64,000 nt of DNA from Pteria penguin (GCA_035048485.1 CM068587.1:33775001-33839000); one strand, 5' to 3'. Shown: positions 39,801 to 46,308, counted from the first letter of the stretch. Notes: generated by a model not told the origin, from the letters alone. Numbers and translations are program-made.

Positions 39801-42514
39801 ATAAATAAGCAACTTGGTGAAAAAATAACAAGTAAGTCCATAAATTACCATGCATTATAGGGTCATGTGTAATGTTCCTGAAGTTCCTTTCAAACTTGAT
39901 TTATGGTCATAACAACGGTAGCTTAAAATATTACATTTTATGTCAGTGTTAAGAGCATGTGCATGAAGGGATGATGAGCAATATAATTGGAAAAATAATG
40001 GATAACATCTTCAGACACTAAATAAGTATTTACCAGGAAAACAAACTCTTTCTACCAAGTAGACGGAAGAGTTGACTACATATACCAGCAACAATTTTCA
40101 CTGGTTAAGAATTATAAAGGAACAGTTATGAAAATTGATGCTGTACATTGCACCTTTGAACAGTGTTACACTTTTATCACGGCTATATTTACGCATTTTG
40201 TTCTTTTAATCCATATGCATTATTACATACTGGAAATTGAAAAGTTGTTATATTTTAGTTTCATTTTGTACTTGAGTTTGATCAAAAGCTTACATGGCAC
40301 AAAAAAAAACCCCAAAATTCATAGGATTTTTGGGTTTTTTTATATAGGTATCAGCACCCTTCTTACAGAAAACAAGCTGATTATATTGTATCATCTTTAT
40401 TATTCATATCTCAGTATAATTTATTGATTTTTGATCATTAAATTCATTCATTATTTCATCACCATTCATTGTCTCACCATTGGCATCTTCATTTGATGTA
40501 TGTAAATCATTTTCATCATCCTCAGAACATTTTTCCGACTAAAGAATCTCCATGATGAAAAAGTTTTCGCTCACTGTCATTCCCTACTCCATAGTTACCT
40601 ATGCTTTATGTATATTTGGAGACTTTATGAAGCTCATGTTTGACTTGTGTTACTCTTGGTAACATTTTTAACATGCCATTTTGCATTTATATGTTTTAAT
40701 TATACATTTTGTTATATTTGCTTTATAATGCTTACATTTTATTTAACACACTCACCGTAGGCTCACCAACAAAAAGGATTTACTGCCAGTATCAGAATAA
40801 ATAGATTTTCTGATTTCTAGCTATTGCTGCCTAAACGTTCATGTTTAGAAATTGCTTGAGCAAATAAATTTCAAGTATCATATATGGTTGCACCATTCGC
40901 AGATTTATAACCCCAAATCATATGCACTTTAATGTGTCATTGTGATTGACGCTAGTATCCATCTCCATCATAAAATAAATTACGACTGACAATTCTTTCG
41001 TCTTTATGTTTCTTACATGTAGGAAGGGGGTGCATGTACAGAAGCGGGCCACCAAGTTGTCTCTTCTTGTCAAATGTAAACTCCTTTTTCACTGGACATT
41101 GAATGCTTATGTCTGTTTTAAAAAAAAGAGTCCTTTGCACTAACAAATTTCATCGATTTAGAGTTGTCTTTCTTGTAATCAATTTTGACAATGCGAAGTG
41201 TCAAATGAAAACCATGCCTCTTACATAGTACAGCTTAGTGGAGAATCCTCGTCATAGGTTTGATCTTCTGGAATAGGACTATGAATAGCCTGTTCTTTAC
41301 TACTCCAGATGACTAAAGACGAGATGTAAATTACATAGTCATACCTAAAGACCTAATTTCTTTCAAAGTTCCCCGTGCCTAAGATTTGCCAGTGGTAAAG
41401 GACTTAAAATCCAAACTCACATTGTTTGTTTTGTGATTTCTTTCACGATTCAGTCACAAATTTTTCCAACATGGGATGAACCCACAAACAAAATGAAAAC
41501 TTTGGTATAATTGTACACGTACATGTATATTCTGTCAGGAAAGATAACTCTAGATTAGAAATGAGTTCATGCAAAGGATCTTTTCTATGCATTATGATTT
41601 TTTTTTACTTACTTTTTTTTGTATCTTAACACTAACACTGTCTTGCTCGAAAACAAATTAACGCTGCCATCTTCTCTGCACTTCTGATGACACTAGTAGA
41701 TAATATCTATATAAAATTGTGGCAGACATTAGATTCTTTGGTTTGTATTTAATCAGGAAGAAGTGAACGTTGAGTTGCCAGCTTTTTATAAGTTCTGACT
41801 GATGTTGTGACTTTTTCTAAGTATTAGCTGCTACTTTATTTTGAATGAGATTTGCATGTGACTGTGAAATGCATCATGGGAAATTGTCTCTAACTATTTG
41901 TTCTACTACTATTATTAACTACTCTATAATGGAAAACAGTTGGTTGGAATTACAGTTATGGAAGCTGTTGGTGTTCATTTAAAAATATCTGTTAAGAGTT
42001 AATAGGCTGTAAATGTATGTTTGGAAATTTGGTTTAACATGAGTAACAGTATCAGAGTCTTATTATATTCTTGTAAATTTTTGAAATCTAAATAACAATT
42101 GGAAAGGTAAACCTCTATTACATTATGTGTGAATAACATACCATGTAATGACTCTTGTAAATATCACATGATCACTTTTCATCTCTCATCTTTAAAATCA
42201 TGTTATCTCGTCTTAATCATCACTAGATTTTCACCATATTGTTTCACAATTTGTAATGATATTCTCAACTTATCGTACATTATATTATTCTTTGCAGCTC
42301 AACAGAACCTCGTGACGATGTCGTTCCCAGACCTAGCTTCTTGTCACGTGTGATCCGAACGGCGCTGCCGCTACAGTTGTTGCTATTGCTGCTGCTAGGT
42401 GTCGCTAGCATTGTACCAATCTGCGAGGATGAGTACACTTGTGTATTGATGAACAATTTCCGTCGATCACTGGGACCAATGCTTTACTATACTGACGGCC
42501 CACCTCCAATATAA
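570..42514 (+). CDS. SYNE1: Nesprin-1 (SYNE1) orthologue, C-terminal ~2,917 residues over 37 exons, ending in a KASH domain
   Basis: Nesprins are outer-nuclear-membrane proteins: cytoplasmic spectrin repeats reach the cytoskeleton, and the C-terminal KASH peptide binds SUN proteins across the perinuclear space (LINC complex). Here exons 1-28 code about 20 spectrin repeats (Trp-containing helices such as LENWLREKE and FHEWMDD). Exon 29 codes an RS/Pro-rich linker, exons 32-34 two more repeats, exons 35-36 a second linker, and exon 37 the KASH domain. Exons 24-28 and 32-37 follow vertebrate SYNE1 order closely ([50 protein letters not shown]), which separates it from SYNE2/3/4. All 36 junctions are phase-consistent: 29 are phase 0, five phase 2 (12/13, 17/18, 23/24, 25/26, 36/37) and two phase 1 (29/30, 31/32). 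The gene is 5'-incomplete: the actin-binding CH domains expected of the giant form must lie upstream. Introns not described separately show only AT-rich sequence. Identity is near certain; a missed small exon remains possible. Confidence 0.95.
1190..1650. repeat. Degraded interspersed repeat
   Basis: Begins with a CTGTCTGT-rich tract and ends in a small hairpin (TAGTCCCC ... GGGGGACTA, about 1614-1645) after an ACAGACAGACG tract. The layout, with a hairpin end and TCTG/CAGA tracts, is typical of short non-autonomous elements. The family is not identified. Confidence 0.35.
1798..1931 (-). mobile_element. tRNA-derived SINE, family I (CAACC tail), minus strand, diverged
   Basis: Read on the minus strand it shows the B-box-like GAGTTCGACTC, then GCGCCACTATG, the CATGTTGCGATATAAC block and a CAACAAAC-type tail. 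These match the order in the copies at 4261 and 28078. Confidence 0.65.
3785..3949 (+). CDS. SYNE1: SYNE1 exon 2 of window
   Basis: 55 codons, phase 0 to 0, acceptor TTATCGGCAG, donor AAG|GTAAGT. Starts [15 protein letters not shown] and ends [12 protein letters not shown]: heptad-like spectrin helices B/C. Confidence 0.85.
4261..4432 (+). mobile_element. tRNA-derived SINE, family I, full copy with target-site duplication
   Basis: An A-box-like TGGTGTAATGGTTAAGC and a B box GGGTTCGATTCCCGG form a tRNA-like head. A unique body with TCGCGATATAACTGAA and a CAACCAACCAACC tail follow. The 12-bp direct repeat CTGAAAGGAGTG at 4249-4260 and 4433-4444 flanks it exactly, marking the insertion. Confidence 0.9.
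5419..5499. mobile_element. Foldback insertion 1 (hairpin, 9-bp direct repeats)
   Basis: Arms at 5419-5452 and 5466-5497 pair almost fully (one mismatch, two extra C on the left) around a 13-nt loop. The 9-bp repeat TCGTGCATC occurs at 5410-5418 and 5500-5508, directly outside the element. Confidence 0.7.
5772..5813. mobile_element. Foldback insertion 2 (42 bp, 7-bp direct repeats)
   Basis: Arms 5772-5791 and 5794-5813 match at 18 of 20 positions. GTTCTGT is repeated at 5765-5771 and 5814-5820, flush with the hairpin. Confidence 0.55.
5865..5968. repeat. (TA)n then (CATA)n microsatellite
   Basis: About 37 TA units followed by about seven ACAT units. Confidence 0.95.
6363..6545 (+). CDS. SYNE1: SYNE1 exon 3 of window
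   Basis: 61 codons, phase 0 to 0, acceptor TATATTTAG, donor CAG|GTAAAC. Reads [20 protein letters not shown] ... KGRQLQ, a spectrin-type coiled coil. Confidence 0.88.
6888..7052 (+). CDS. SYNE1: SYNE1 exon 4 of window
   Basis: 55 codons, phase 0 to 0, acceptor [22 protein letters not shown] carries the conserved Trp of spectrin helix A. Confidence 0.9.
7053..8880. other. 1.8-kb SYNE1 intron
   Basis: Has an 18-nt G run at 7239-7256 and T-rich tracts. No repeat family or coding signal is recognised. Confidence 0.6.
8881..9225 (+). CDS. SYNE1: SYNE1 exon 5 of window
   Basis: 115 codons, phase 0 to 0, acceptor ACTGTTACAG, donor CAG|GTAACA. About one repeat unit: [19 protein letters not shown] at the start, [13 protein letters not shown] near the end. 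Confidence 0.92.
9705..9917 (+). CDS. SYNE1: SYNE1 exon 6 of window
   Basis: 71 codons, phase 0 to 0, acceptor TTATTTCAG, donor ATG|GTAAGA. The block [16 protein letters not shown] matches the spectrin helix B pattern (RW..L). Confidence 0.9.
10223..10498 (+). CDS. SYNE1: SYNE1 exon 7 of window
   Basis: 92 codons, phase 0 to 0, acceptor TTAATACAG, donor [25 protein letters not shown] is a typical helix A. Confidence 0.9.
11598..11810 (+). CDS. SYNE1: SYNE1 exon 8 of window
   Basis: 71 codons, phase 0 to 0. Reads [17 protein letters not shown] ... [11 protein letters not shown], donor AAG|GTAAAA. Confidence 0.9.
11899..11940. repeat. 42-bp dispersed repeat, copy 1
   Basis: Differs at two positions from 12809-12850, 910 bp downstream and across exon 9 (12441-12542). 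Confidence 0.8.
12441..12542 (+). CDS. SYNE1: SYNE1 exon 9 of window
   Basis: 34 codons, phase 0 to 0, acceptor TCTATAACAG, donor [27 protein letters not shown] is a short coiled-coil segment. Confidence 0.85.
12761..12805. repeat. (TA)n microsatellite
   Basis: Pure TA run ending just before the 42-bp repeat copy. Confidence 0.95.
12809..12850. repeat. 42-bp dispersed repeat, copy 2
   Basis: Same orientation as 11899-11940; two differences in 42 positions. Confidence 0.8.
14632..14778 (+). CDS. SYNE1: SYNE1 exon 10 of window
   Basis: 49 codons, phase 0 to 0, acceptor GTTTTCCAG, donor AAG|GTAAGA. Reads [18 protein letters not shown] ... MADLKQK. Confidence 0.9.
15335..15505 (+). CDS. SYNE1: SYNE1 exon 11 of window
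   Basis: 57 codons, phase 0 to 0, acceptor CTTAACTAG, donor AAG|GTAAAA. Reads [20 protein letters not shown] ... LKQQLAAHK. Confidence 0.88.
16087..16559 (+). CDS. SYNE1: SYNE1 exon 12 of window
   Basis: 157 codons plus two bases, phase 0 to 2, acceptor TATTATGCAG, donor CG|GTAATA. Covers about one and a half repeats: [17 protein letters not shown] is helix C/A, then [16 protein letters not shown]. The codon CG|A is completed by exon 13 as Arg. Confidence 0.93.
17353..17515 (+). CDS. SYNE1: SYNE1 exon 13 of window
   Basis: One base plus 54 codons, phase 2 to 0, acceptor TGTTTCAG, donor [25 protein letters not shown] carries the helix A Trp. Confidence 0.9.
17631..17957 (+). CDS. SYNE1: SYNE1 exon 14 of window
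   Basis: 109 codons, phase 0 to 0: one full repeat. [18 protein letters not shown] and [17 protein letters not shown] mark helices B and A. The preceding intron is only 115 nt. Confidence 0.93.
18256..18591 (+). CDS. SYNE1: SYNE1 exon 15 of window
   Basis: 112 codons, phase 0 to 0. [18 protein letters not shown] and [15 protein letters not shown] are canonical spectrin segments. Donor AAG|GTATGC. Confidence 0.93.
19389..19721 (+). CDS. SYNE1: SYNE1 exon 16 of window
   Basis: 111 codons, phase 0 to 0, acceptor [28 protein letters not shown] is the helix B signature. Donor AAG|GTAAAC. Confidence 0.93.
19982..20115 (+). CDS. SYNE1: SYNE1 exon 17 of window
   Basis: 44 codons plus two bases, phase 0 to 2, donor AG|GTACAC. 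Starts [20 protein letters not shown]. The split codon gives Arg of the RW pair completed in exon 18. Confidence 0.9.
20816..21008 (+). CDS. SYNE1: SYNE1 exon 18 of window
   Basis: One base plus 64 codons, phase 2 to 0, acceptor TCTCTCTCAG. Reads [17 protein letters not shown], then [10 protein letters not shown]. Donor AAA|GTAAGA. Confidence 0.92.
21311..21943 (+). CDS. SYNE1: SYNE1 exon 19 of window (two repeats)
   Basis: 211 codons, phase 0 to 0, the largest exon here. It spans about two spectrin repeats with no intron between them, which suggests loss of a boundary intron. Contains [16 protein letters not shown] and [16 protein letters not shown]. Donor GAG|GTAGGA. Confidence 0.95.
22423..22749 (+). 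CDS. SYNE1: SYNE1 exon 20 of window
   Basis: 109 codons, phase 0 to 0. [17 protein letters not shown] and [18 protein letters not shown] are textbook repeat segments. Confidence 0.94.
23344..23664 (+). CDS. SYNE1: SYNE1 exon 21 of window
   Basis: 107 codons, phase 0 to 0, acceptor ATCTTTAAAG (weak), donor AAG|GTTTGT (weak). [15 protein letters not shown] holds the helix A Trp. Confidence 0.92.
24603..24917 (+). CDS. SYNE1: SYNE1 exon 22 of window
   Basis: 105 codons, phase 0 to 0, donor [27 protein letters not shown] and [18 protein letters not shown] match the vertebrate SYNE1 repeat style. Confidence 0.94.
25461..25741. mobile_element. Interspersed repeat with hairpin head and GCATTAGTGTTTCACAAAC end
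   Basis: Starts with a 9-bp hairpin (ATGCCCCTG 25461-25469, CAGGGGCAT 25481-25489), then a TGTCTGTTTG tract, GACCTTGACAATGACC, and ends in GCATTAGTGTTTCACAAAC. Related, more decayed tracts lie near 23000-23160 and 34150-34330. The family is likely a non-autonomous element common in bivalve introns (inference). Confidence 0.5.
25816..25982 (+). CDS. SYNE1: SYNE1 exon 23 of window
   Basis: 55 codons plus two bases, phase 0 to 2, acceptor CTTGTTTGCAG, donor [27 protein letters not shown] (Arg split) is a strong match in style to SYNE1. The donor region is duplicated 60 bp downstream. Confidence 0.93.
25966..26078. repeat. 60-bp tandem duplication of the exon 23 end and donor
   Basis: Units 25966-26018 and 26026-26078 agree at 48 of 53 positions, including the last exon codons and the GTAAA donor. 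Confidence 0.85.
26364..26820. repeat. Minisatellite, about six units of 70-80 bp
   Basis: Repeating order: GAAGGTATC, CATACAGCAT, GTGACAGAGGTAAAATAACAC, CAAACCTTCCAAAAATATGA, TTATATATA. Units vary by internal deletions. The ends (GGAAGG/CCTTCC) are partly self-complementary. Confidence 0.85.
27347..27509 (+). CDS. SYNE1: SYNE1 exon 24 of window
   Basis: One base plus 54 codons, phase 2 to 0. [20 protein letters not shown] is nearly the vertebrate SYNE1 sequence. The acceptor at 27346 (TTCTTTACAG) is fixed by phase; the nearer AG at 27319 would break the frame. Confidence 0.95.
27510..29374. other. 1.9-kb SYNE1 intron before the alternative start
   Basis: Contains a family I SINE (28078-28252) and AT-rich sequence. 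The last few hundred bases would hold any promoter for the short isoform; no convincing TATA box or CpG cluster is visible. Confidence 0.5.
28078..28252 (+). mobile_element. tRNA-derived SINE, family I
   Basis: A-box-like GTGTAGTGGTTAAGGGC, B box GGGTTCAATTCCCGG, GCGCCACTATG and a CAACCAACCAACCAACC tail, as in the copy at 4261. No clear flanking repeat. Confidence 0.85.
29375..29680 (+). CDS. Candidate alternative first exon of a short (nesprin-1-alpha-like) isoform
   Basis: An ATG with A at -3 opens 102 codons that run without a stop, in frame, through the exon 25 acceptor into DIEHHSAGV. An in-frame TAA lies 12 nt before the ATG, so this is a start rather than an internal exon. The peptide is basic at first ([10 protein letters not shown]), has MADKEK, then a CCCC cluster and [12 protein letters not shown] second ATG (29440) also has good context. 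The resulting protein would be about 1,006 residues, close to human nesprin-1-alpha-2 (about 980), which also starts just before this repeat. Chance openness in AT-rich intron is unlikely but not excluded; transcripts would decide. Confidence 0.55.
29681..29868 (+). CDS. SYNE1: SYNE1 exon 25 of window
   Basis: 62 codons plus two bases, phase 0 to 2, acceptor TTTGGTTTCAG, donor [27 protein letters not shown] and [18 protein letters not shown] align with vertebrate SYNE1. Confidence 0.95.
30564..30714 (+). CDS. SYNE1: SYNE1 exon 26 of window
   Basis: One base plus 50 codons, phase 2 to 0, acceptor [20 protein letters not shown] is conserved with vertebrate IEETWRLWQKF. Donor GAA|GTATGT. Confidence 0.95.
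31068..31388 (+). CDS. SYNE1: SYNE1 exon 27 of window
   Basis: 107 codons, phase 0 to 0, acceptor [23 protein letters not shown] and [15 protein letters not shown] are the SYNE1-specific blocks. Donor AGG|GTAAGG. Confidence 0.96.
32017..32217 (+). CDS. SYNE1: SYNE1 exon 28 of window
   Basis: 67 codons, phase 0 to 0. [17 protein letters not shown] then [15 protein letters not shown] ends the main repeat block. Donor CAG|GTAAAG. Confidence 0.95.
32895..33282 (+). CDS. SYNE1: SYNE1 exon 29: RS/Pro-rich linker with an alternative in-phase donor
   Basis: 129 codons plus one base, phase 0 to 1, acceptor AAATTTCAG, donor [27 protein letters not shown] is followed by a disordered stretch of [12 protein letters not shown] and SPARS-type motifs, candidate sites for Pro-directed or SR kinases. 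An internal donor (CAG|GTAAAG, exon end 33021) is also phase 1, so splicing there removes 261 nt (87 codons) without a frame change. Position matches the linker of vertebrate SYNE1, but the vertebrate one is not RS-rich. Confidence 0.9.
33450..33643 (+). CDS. SYNE1: SYNE1 exon 30 of window
   Basis: Two bases plus 64 codons, phase 1 to 0, acceptor GTTATTTAG, donor [27 protein letters not shown] then [19 protein letters not shown]: a basic helix followed by an acidic amphipathic helix within the linker. Confidence 0.9.
33694..33784. mobile_element. Foldback insertion 3 (11-bp direct repeats)
   Basis: Inner arms 33706-33724 and 33736-33753 (CTCAATTACACCA and its complement) surround an AT loop; the outer parts pair loosely. 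ATCAATTCATA occurs at 33683-33693 and 33785-33795. A 14-16 nt G run sits in the right arm. Confidence 0.65.
33960..34074 (+). CDS. SYNE1: SYNE1 exon 31 of window
   Basis: 38 codons plus one base, phase 0 to 1, acceptor TTGGTTTACAG, donor [25 protein letters not shown]: linker helix. Confidence 0.88.
34426..34631 (+). CDS. SYNE1: SYNE1 exon 32 of window
   Basis: Two bases plus 68 codons, phase 1 to 0, acceptor [25 protein letters not shown] matches vertebrate RWEMIQAQ, the first of the last two repeats. Donor AAG|GTATGT. Confidence 0.95.
34632..37129. other. 2.5-kb SYNE1 intron
   Basis: AT-rich. Contains a diverged direct repeat (ATCCAATAATG...CA.AAATATGT near 35498 and 36341) and a cluster of TGACGTCA-like sites near 35060-35135. 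No gene signal. Confidence 0.5.
37130..37459 (+). CDS. SYNE1: SYNE1 exon 33 of window
   Basis: 110 codons, phase 0 to 0, acceptor [29 protein letters not shown] and [19 protein letters not shown] correspond to the penultimate to last repeats of SYNE1. Donor AAT|GTAGGT. Confidence 0.95.
37799..38017 (+). CDS. SYNE1: SYNE1 exon 34 of window
   Basis: 73 codons, phase 0 to 0, acceptor TTTATGCAG, donor [29 protein letters not shown] ends the final spectrin repeat. Confidence 0.94.
38300..38431 (+). CDS. SYNE1: SYNE1 exon 35: basic Ser/Arg/Pro linker
   Basis: 44 codons, phase 0 to 0, acceptor AATATTTCAG, donor [29 protein letters not shown]: disordered, basic. An internal AG|GTCACC donor (end 38405) would be phase 2 and could join exon 37 directly, but it is weak. 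Confidence 0.88.
39151..39203 (+). CDS. SYNE1: SYNE1 exon 36: 53-nt micro-exon before KASH
   Basis: 17 codons plus two bases, phase 0 to 2: [17 protein letters not shown], then a split Asn. Acceptor CCTTTTTTGCCAG has a strong pyrimidine tract; donor CAA|GTAAAC is good. It is the only segment I found in the 3.9-kb interval that joins phase-0 exon 35 to phase-2 exon 37. Confidence 0.7.
39204..42297. other. 3.1-kb last SYNE1 intron
   Basis: AT-rich, with a small A/T-rich hairpin at about 40300-40340. Ends in TATTCTTTGCAG. No other exon, gene or repeat family is recognised. Confidence 0.6.
42298..42514 (+). CDS. SYNE1: SYNE1 exon 37: KASH domain and stop
   Basis: One base plus 71 codons and TAA (42512-42514). 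[20 protein letters not shown] starts the transmembrane anchor; the lumenal tail has EDEYTC and [13 protein letters not shown] and ends TDGPPPI. The Cys 23 residues before the end, which in SYNE1/2 bonds to SUN2, is kept. The final residue is Ile where vertebrate SYNE1 has Thr. Confidence 0.98.
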
Positions 42515-43010
42515 CACAAGTCTTTATACAGAAGAGCATTGGACTACATCATTTTGATACGTTCATATAGAAATTAGTGCAATCATTGATATTTGTTTTG
42601 TAACATATTTATGCAGTGTGTATATCTAGATAAGTCATTTTGTGTGTATTCAACGAGGATTTGCAGCATTTTGTGTTGAATATTACAATAATTATCATTA
42701 TAAGACTTAGTGGTCAACCATTTTTGAAATCCATCCATGTTTTTGTGTATTTTGTTTTGAAATTATCGTTATGTTTGCCCCTACGTTATTAAATCATGGC
42801 GATATCAGTATGTCGATATCGATATACTGATCCATTTTTATTTTATTTTGTGATAGTAACCAGAACTTGCCGGAGAAAGTAGTTTAATAGAAGCCATATG
42901 ATATTATGTTCCTGTGTGATGTATGGTTCTCTCATATGACTTCGAAATCTGAAGATATGGATTATCATTTTATTCATATAGTCCTCTATGAATAAAATTA
43001 TAACTTTCAG
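42515..43010 (+). other. SYNE1 3' UTR (minimum extent)
   Basis: AT-rich. The first good AATAAA is at 42991-42996; later, less clear signals mean the UTR could be longer. Confidence 0.5.
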
Positions 43011-44290
43011 ATAGCAAAGCAGAAATTGAAATTTTTATGATATATCATAATAATCATAAGAATTACGAGTAAATGTGATGAAAATTTTAAGTAATCATGA
43101 TGAAAATTATGAGTAATCATGATAAGAATTATAAAATCATCATTCATCATTCTTATTTCCAGTTTTTTATGTGTTCTGTCTTGCACATTGGTTTTGCTTT
43201 ATCACATGCATGATGTGCCATAAATATCCACCATTTTGATTGGTCCAGTGGTTTCCATGGTTACCATATCCATAGTTACCAGTCCCATTCTTTTTAGCAT
43301 TTTTTAGGGAAATATGGAAAAATGGCAAATGTTATTTGTATTTTTGAAAATTAGATGTTTTCGTTGATTGTACATACTAGGTTATTTATGTAATTGGTAT
43401 CTCTATAGTGCTTTTGTCACTCAGTATGATTTTAATTATATGTTGTGTAAATTTCATATATATTTATCTAAGAATATGTATATTGGATGGTAATGCGATA
43501 TTGAATATGGATTTTAGGTAAAAATGAAGTAATACGACTGTGATATAATGAATAGTCTTACATGTTTAGTTTTATCACCCATTCCTCAATATTTCTTTGA
43601 TTTTTTTTAATGGACTCTGTAAATTTTAATGAAATTTCCAACTTACAGGATTTAACATAGCAATTAGATTCAATTATGATTTAATGCAGTTTACATTTAT
43701 TATTGTAATTTTTATTTTAAGATAACAAAATCTTTTTATAACATACATGATATATATATCTATATTGGAACTCTTCCGTCTTTAAGTAATGTACAACATT
43801 AAATTATCAAACAGCTATAAGAAGTAACATTTAACATTTTCCTCCTGGTTCCTATCAGTGTAATATTTCTGACAAAACACTCATGTTTGTTACTTTATTT
43901 CATGTGTTACCGGTAATTTTCTATCCTTGTATTAACTTATTACTTGTAGCCATAGGCTAGGTAGCTGTTATGACATATATTTTTTGTTATCAAACAAAGA
44001 TAAATCCATATAATAATCCTCTCTTTATGTTGTGCTATATTAATAAGTGTATGACATCAAGAGTCCCAAATGGGCATAACTTGCTCTTCTGGTCATATAT
44101 AAATCACTTACTATAGTGATGCAGCTCCAGATATTCTCTAAGTACTTTGTAGTAGATTATGTCTTCTTCTTTCTCGCAGGAGTAACTTGAGTGCTTTGTG
44201 CAAAAATCTGTGTTCTATCCAGGTTTCATGTCCTTTTCCTAAGGTGCCTTCAAGTATAAATTGTGAAATTCATTTGGTTTGCTTCTAAGC
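43011..44290. other. Intergenic, nothing recognised
   Basis: AT-rich sequence with ATGATGAAAATTAT-like short repeats at 43040-43140 just before; no gene. Confidence 0.5.
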
Positions 44291-44294
44291 TCTC

Positions 44295-44450
44295 CTTGAG
44301 GATGTTTTTCAGATGAGACAGTAGAAACCGAGGCCCCGTGTCACGATAGGTGTGACAAATAAAAGATCCTTCACTACTTGGATAGATTGTATATTTCTAA
44401 GCAATGCTATCAACATATACATGTAGGGGAAATAATCATGGAATGACCTT
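44295..44450 (+). mobile_element. SINE family II, degraded 3' part
   Basis: Keeps CAGATGAGACAGTAGAAACC, GAGGCCCCGTGTC and AAAAGATCCTTCAC in the family order, with many changes and no tail. Confidence 0.6.
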
Positions 44451-44515
44451 AAAGAATATATTTATCGATCAGTTTTCGTGAGGATAAAGATTTGCCTTAA
44501 GAGATGTCTTCAGAA

Positions 44516-44541
44516 ATTATTATTATTATTATTATTATTAT
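44516..44541. repeat. (ATT)n microsatellite
   Basis: About nine units, directly before a SINE head. Confidence 0.9.
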
Positions 44542-44543
44542 TT

Positions 44544-44818
44544 GGCAGTCGGTGTGGCCTAATGGATAAGGTGCTCGAGTCGTGAGGGTTCGATTCCCGC
44601 CCTGGGCACACCGTAGTTATGTCTTTCGGATGGGAAAGTAAAAACCGAGGTCTCATATCGCGGTAGGCGTGGCACGTAAAAGATCCCTCGCTGCTTCTGG
44701 TGGGTCTGTTGCAAAGGTCTAAATTTCTATGCAGTGCATCAGACAGCTACCGTCACCATATACGTGAAATAAACGTGGAGTGACGTAAAACAATAATCAT
44801 TTAATCAATCAATCAATA
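44544..44818 (+). mobile_element. SINE family II (tRNA-derived, CAATCAATC tail), near full length
   Basis: A box GTGTGGCCTAATGGATAAGG, B box GGGTTCGATTCCCGC. The body has GATCCCTCGCTGCTTC, GCCGTCACCATATACGTGAA-like and GTGGAGTGACG blocks; the tail is CAATCAATCAAT. Confidence 0.85.
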
Positions 44819-44857
44819 TCATTTGGTCAAAACCAGTCAAGCTCATAAAGTTCACGA

Positions 44858-45132
44858 AGCCGGCGTGGCCTAGTGGTATCGCACTGGACTCCTAATGGGG
44901 AGGCCGGGGTTCGATTCCCGCTCTGGTCATGCCGGTGTCCTGTCTTTTGGATGAGACAGTAAAAACCGAGGCCCCGTGTCGTGGTATGCATGGCACGTTA
45001 AAGATCCCTCACTGCTTCGGGTGGGTCCGTTGCAAAGATCAAAATTTGTATGCCCCGCATCAGGCAGATGCCGTCACCATATACGTGAAATATTCGTGGT
45101 GTGAAGCTAAACAAAAGTCAATCAATCAATCA
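44858..45132 (+). mobile_element. SINE family II, near full length
   Basis: Head GGCGTGGCCTAGTGGTATCG and GGGTTCGATTCCCGC, body with CGAGGCCCCGTGTCGTGG, GATCCCTCACTGCTTCGGG and ATGCCGTCACCATATACGTG, tail CAATCAATCA. It follows the previous copy by 40 bp. Confidence 0.87.
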
Positions 45133-45198
45133 CAGTAGCATATTGTTAAAACAGTGCTACTTCTATGAGACTGAATCATACATAGTAAACTAAACACT

Positions 45199-45668
45199 CT
45201 ACTGTCCGCGCCACTCACTCTGGAAACTGGAAAATCTAGATTTTCAGTTATTCATCTTCAGAATAATTTTTAAAAGGCAAAACCATTCGATAGATATTGT
45301 TTAGTCGTAACTTTTGGTGTATGCTGTATGTTTGTATGAAGAAGCGTTCATATTTTATAGAAAAAAAATCAATTTTAGGTAGGGCGATTTCCATGTTAAA
45401 TTTTGACGTGACGTCGCCAAGTTTCCCATAGACTCAATGTTAAACATCGGCGACGTCACGTCAAAATTAACATAGAAAACGCCCTATCTAAAATGATTTT
45501 TTTCCCTATAAAAATACGAATGCTTCTTCGTAGAATCATATAACATACACCAAAAGTTACGACTAAACAAGATCTGTCGATTGATATTAATTTTGTAAAA
45601 CTATTTTAAAGATAAATAAGTGAAAATCCGGATTTCTCGGTTTACAAAGTGAGTGGTGCGGACAGTAG
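45199..45668. mobile_element. 470-bp palindromic MITE
   Basis: The two halves pair over their full length at roughly 80%, from CTACTGTCCGCGCCACTCAC to its complement at 45649-45668, with a short loop near 45420-45445. No open frame inside. Ends CTA..TAG allow a TA target duplication, so a Tc1/mariner origin is possible. Confidence 0.8.
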
Positions 45669-46186
45669 TGGTTGTGATCTGGTTGTTCATGTGTATTTTG
45701 GCTCTCAAACTTTAGACCCGGGAACATACTGGGTCACTTTTCCCAGTATAAATGGATGTCGTTACTCATACACGGTTTTTGTGTGCATCATTTTTGAAAT
45801 TATACATGGACGATTTACCACGGTCACGTGACTAACATATCACAAATGCAAAATATTCAACGATCGAAAGCACGACACGATCACGAATGAAAGCAAAAAC
45901 AATTACCAAAGCAATTGATGGACAGAACCAAAAATAAAACAGAATGCCTACCAAAACAATGACAGACAATAAGGCACAGAAATTGCCGAAATGAGATATT
46001 CATATAACTTTCTTATTCCCATTATATACACACTGAGTGTCCGAGATAATTATCATCTCACGAGGAGAATTATAAGTAGATAATCGAAACACTTAAGTAA
46101 ATCTTCACAAGTAGATAAGATACATGTACTTTGTGGCTGGTGTTCTGTTCTATTTCTATCACGGATAACGCTGACCTCGGTAGGTC

Positions 46187-46308
46187 CATAGGTACTCGGA
46201 ACGAAAACTTTGATACGACCCCTAACTTTTCAGCCTATACTCTGTATTTTATAGAGTATAGGCTGAAAAGTAGGGGTCGTATCAAAGTTTTCGTTCCGAG
46301 TACCTATG
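46187..46308. mobile_element. Foldback insertion 4 (122-bp near-perfect hairpin, 8-bp direct repeats)
   Basis: Arms 46187-46243 and 46253-46308 are identical apart from one extra A. GGTAGGTC lies at 46179-46186 and 46309-46316, flush with both ends. The duplicated copy of this region (about 58335-58350) has no hairpin. Confidence 0.8.
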
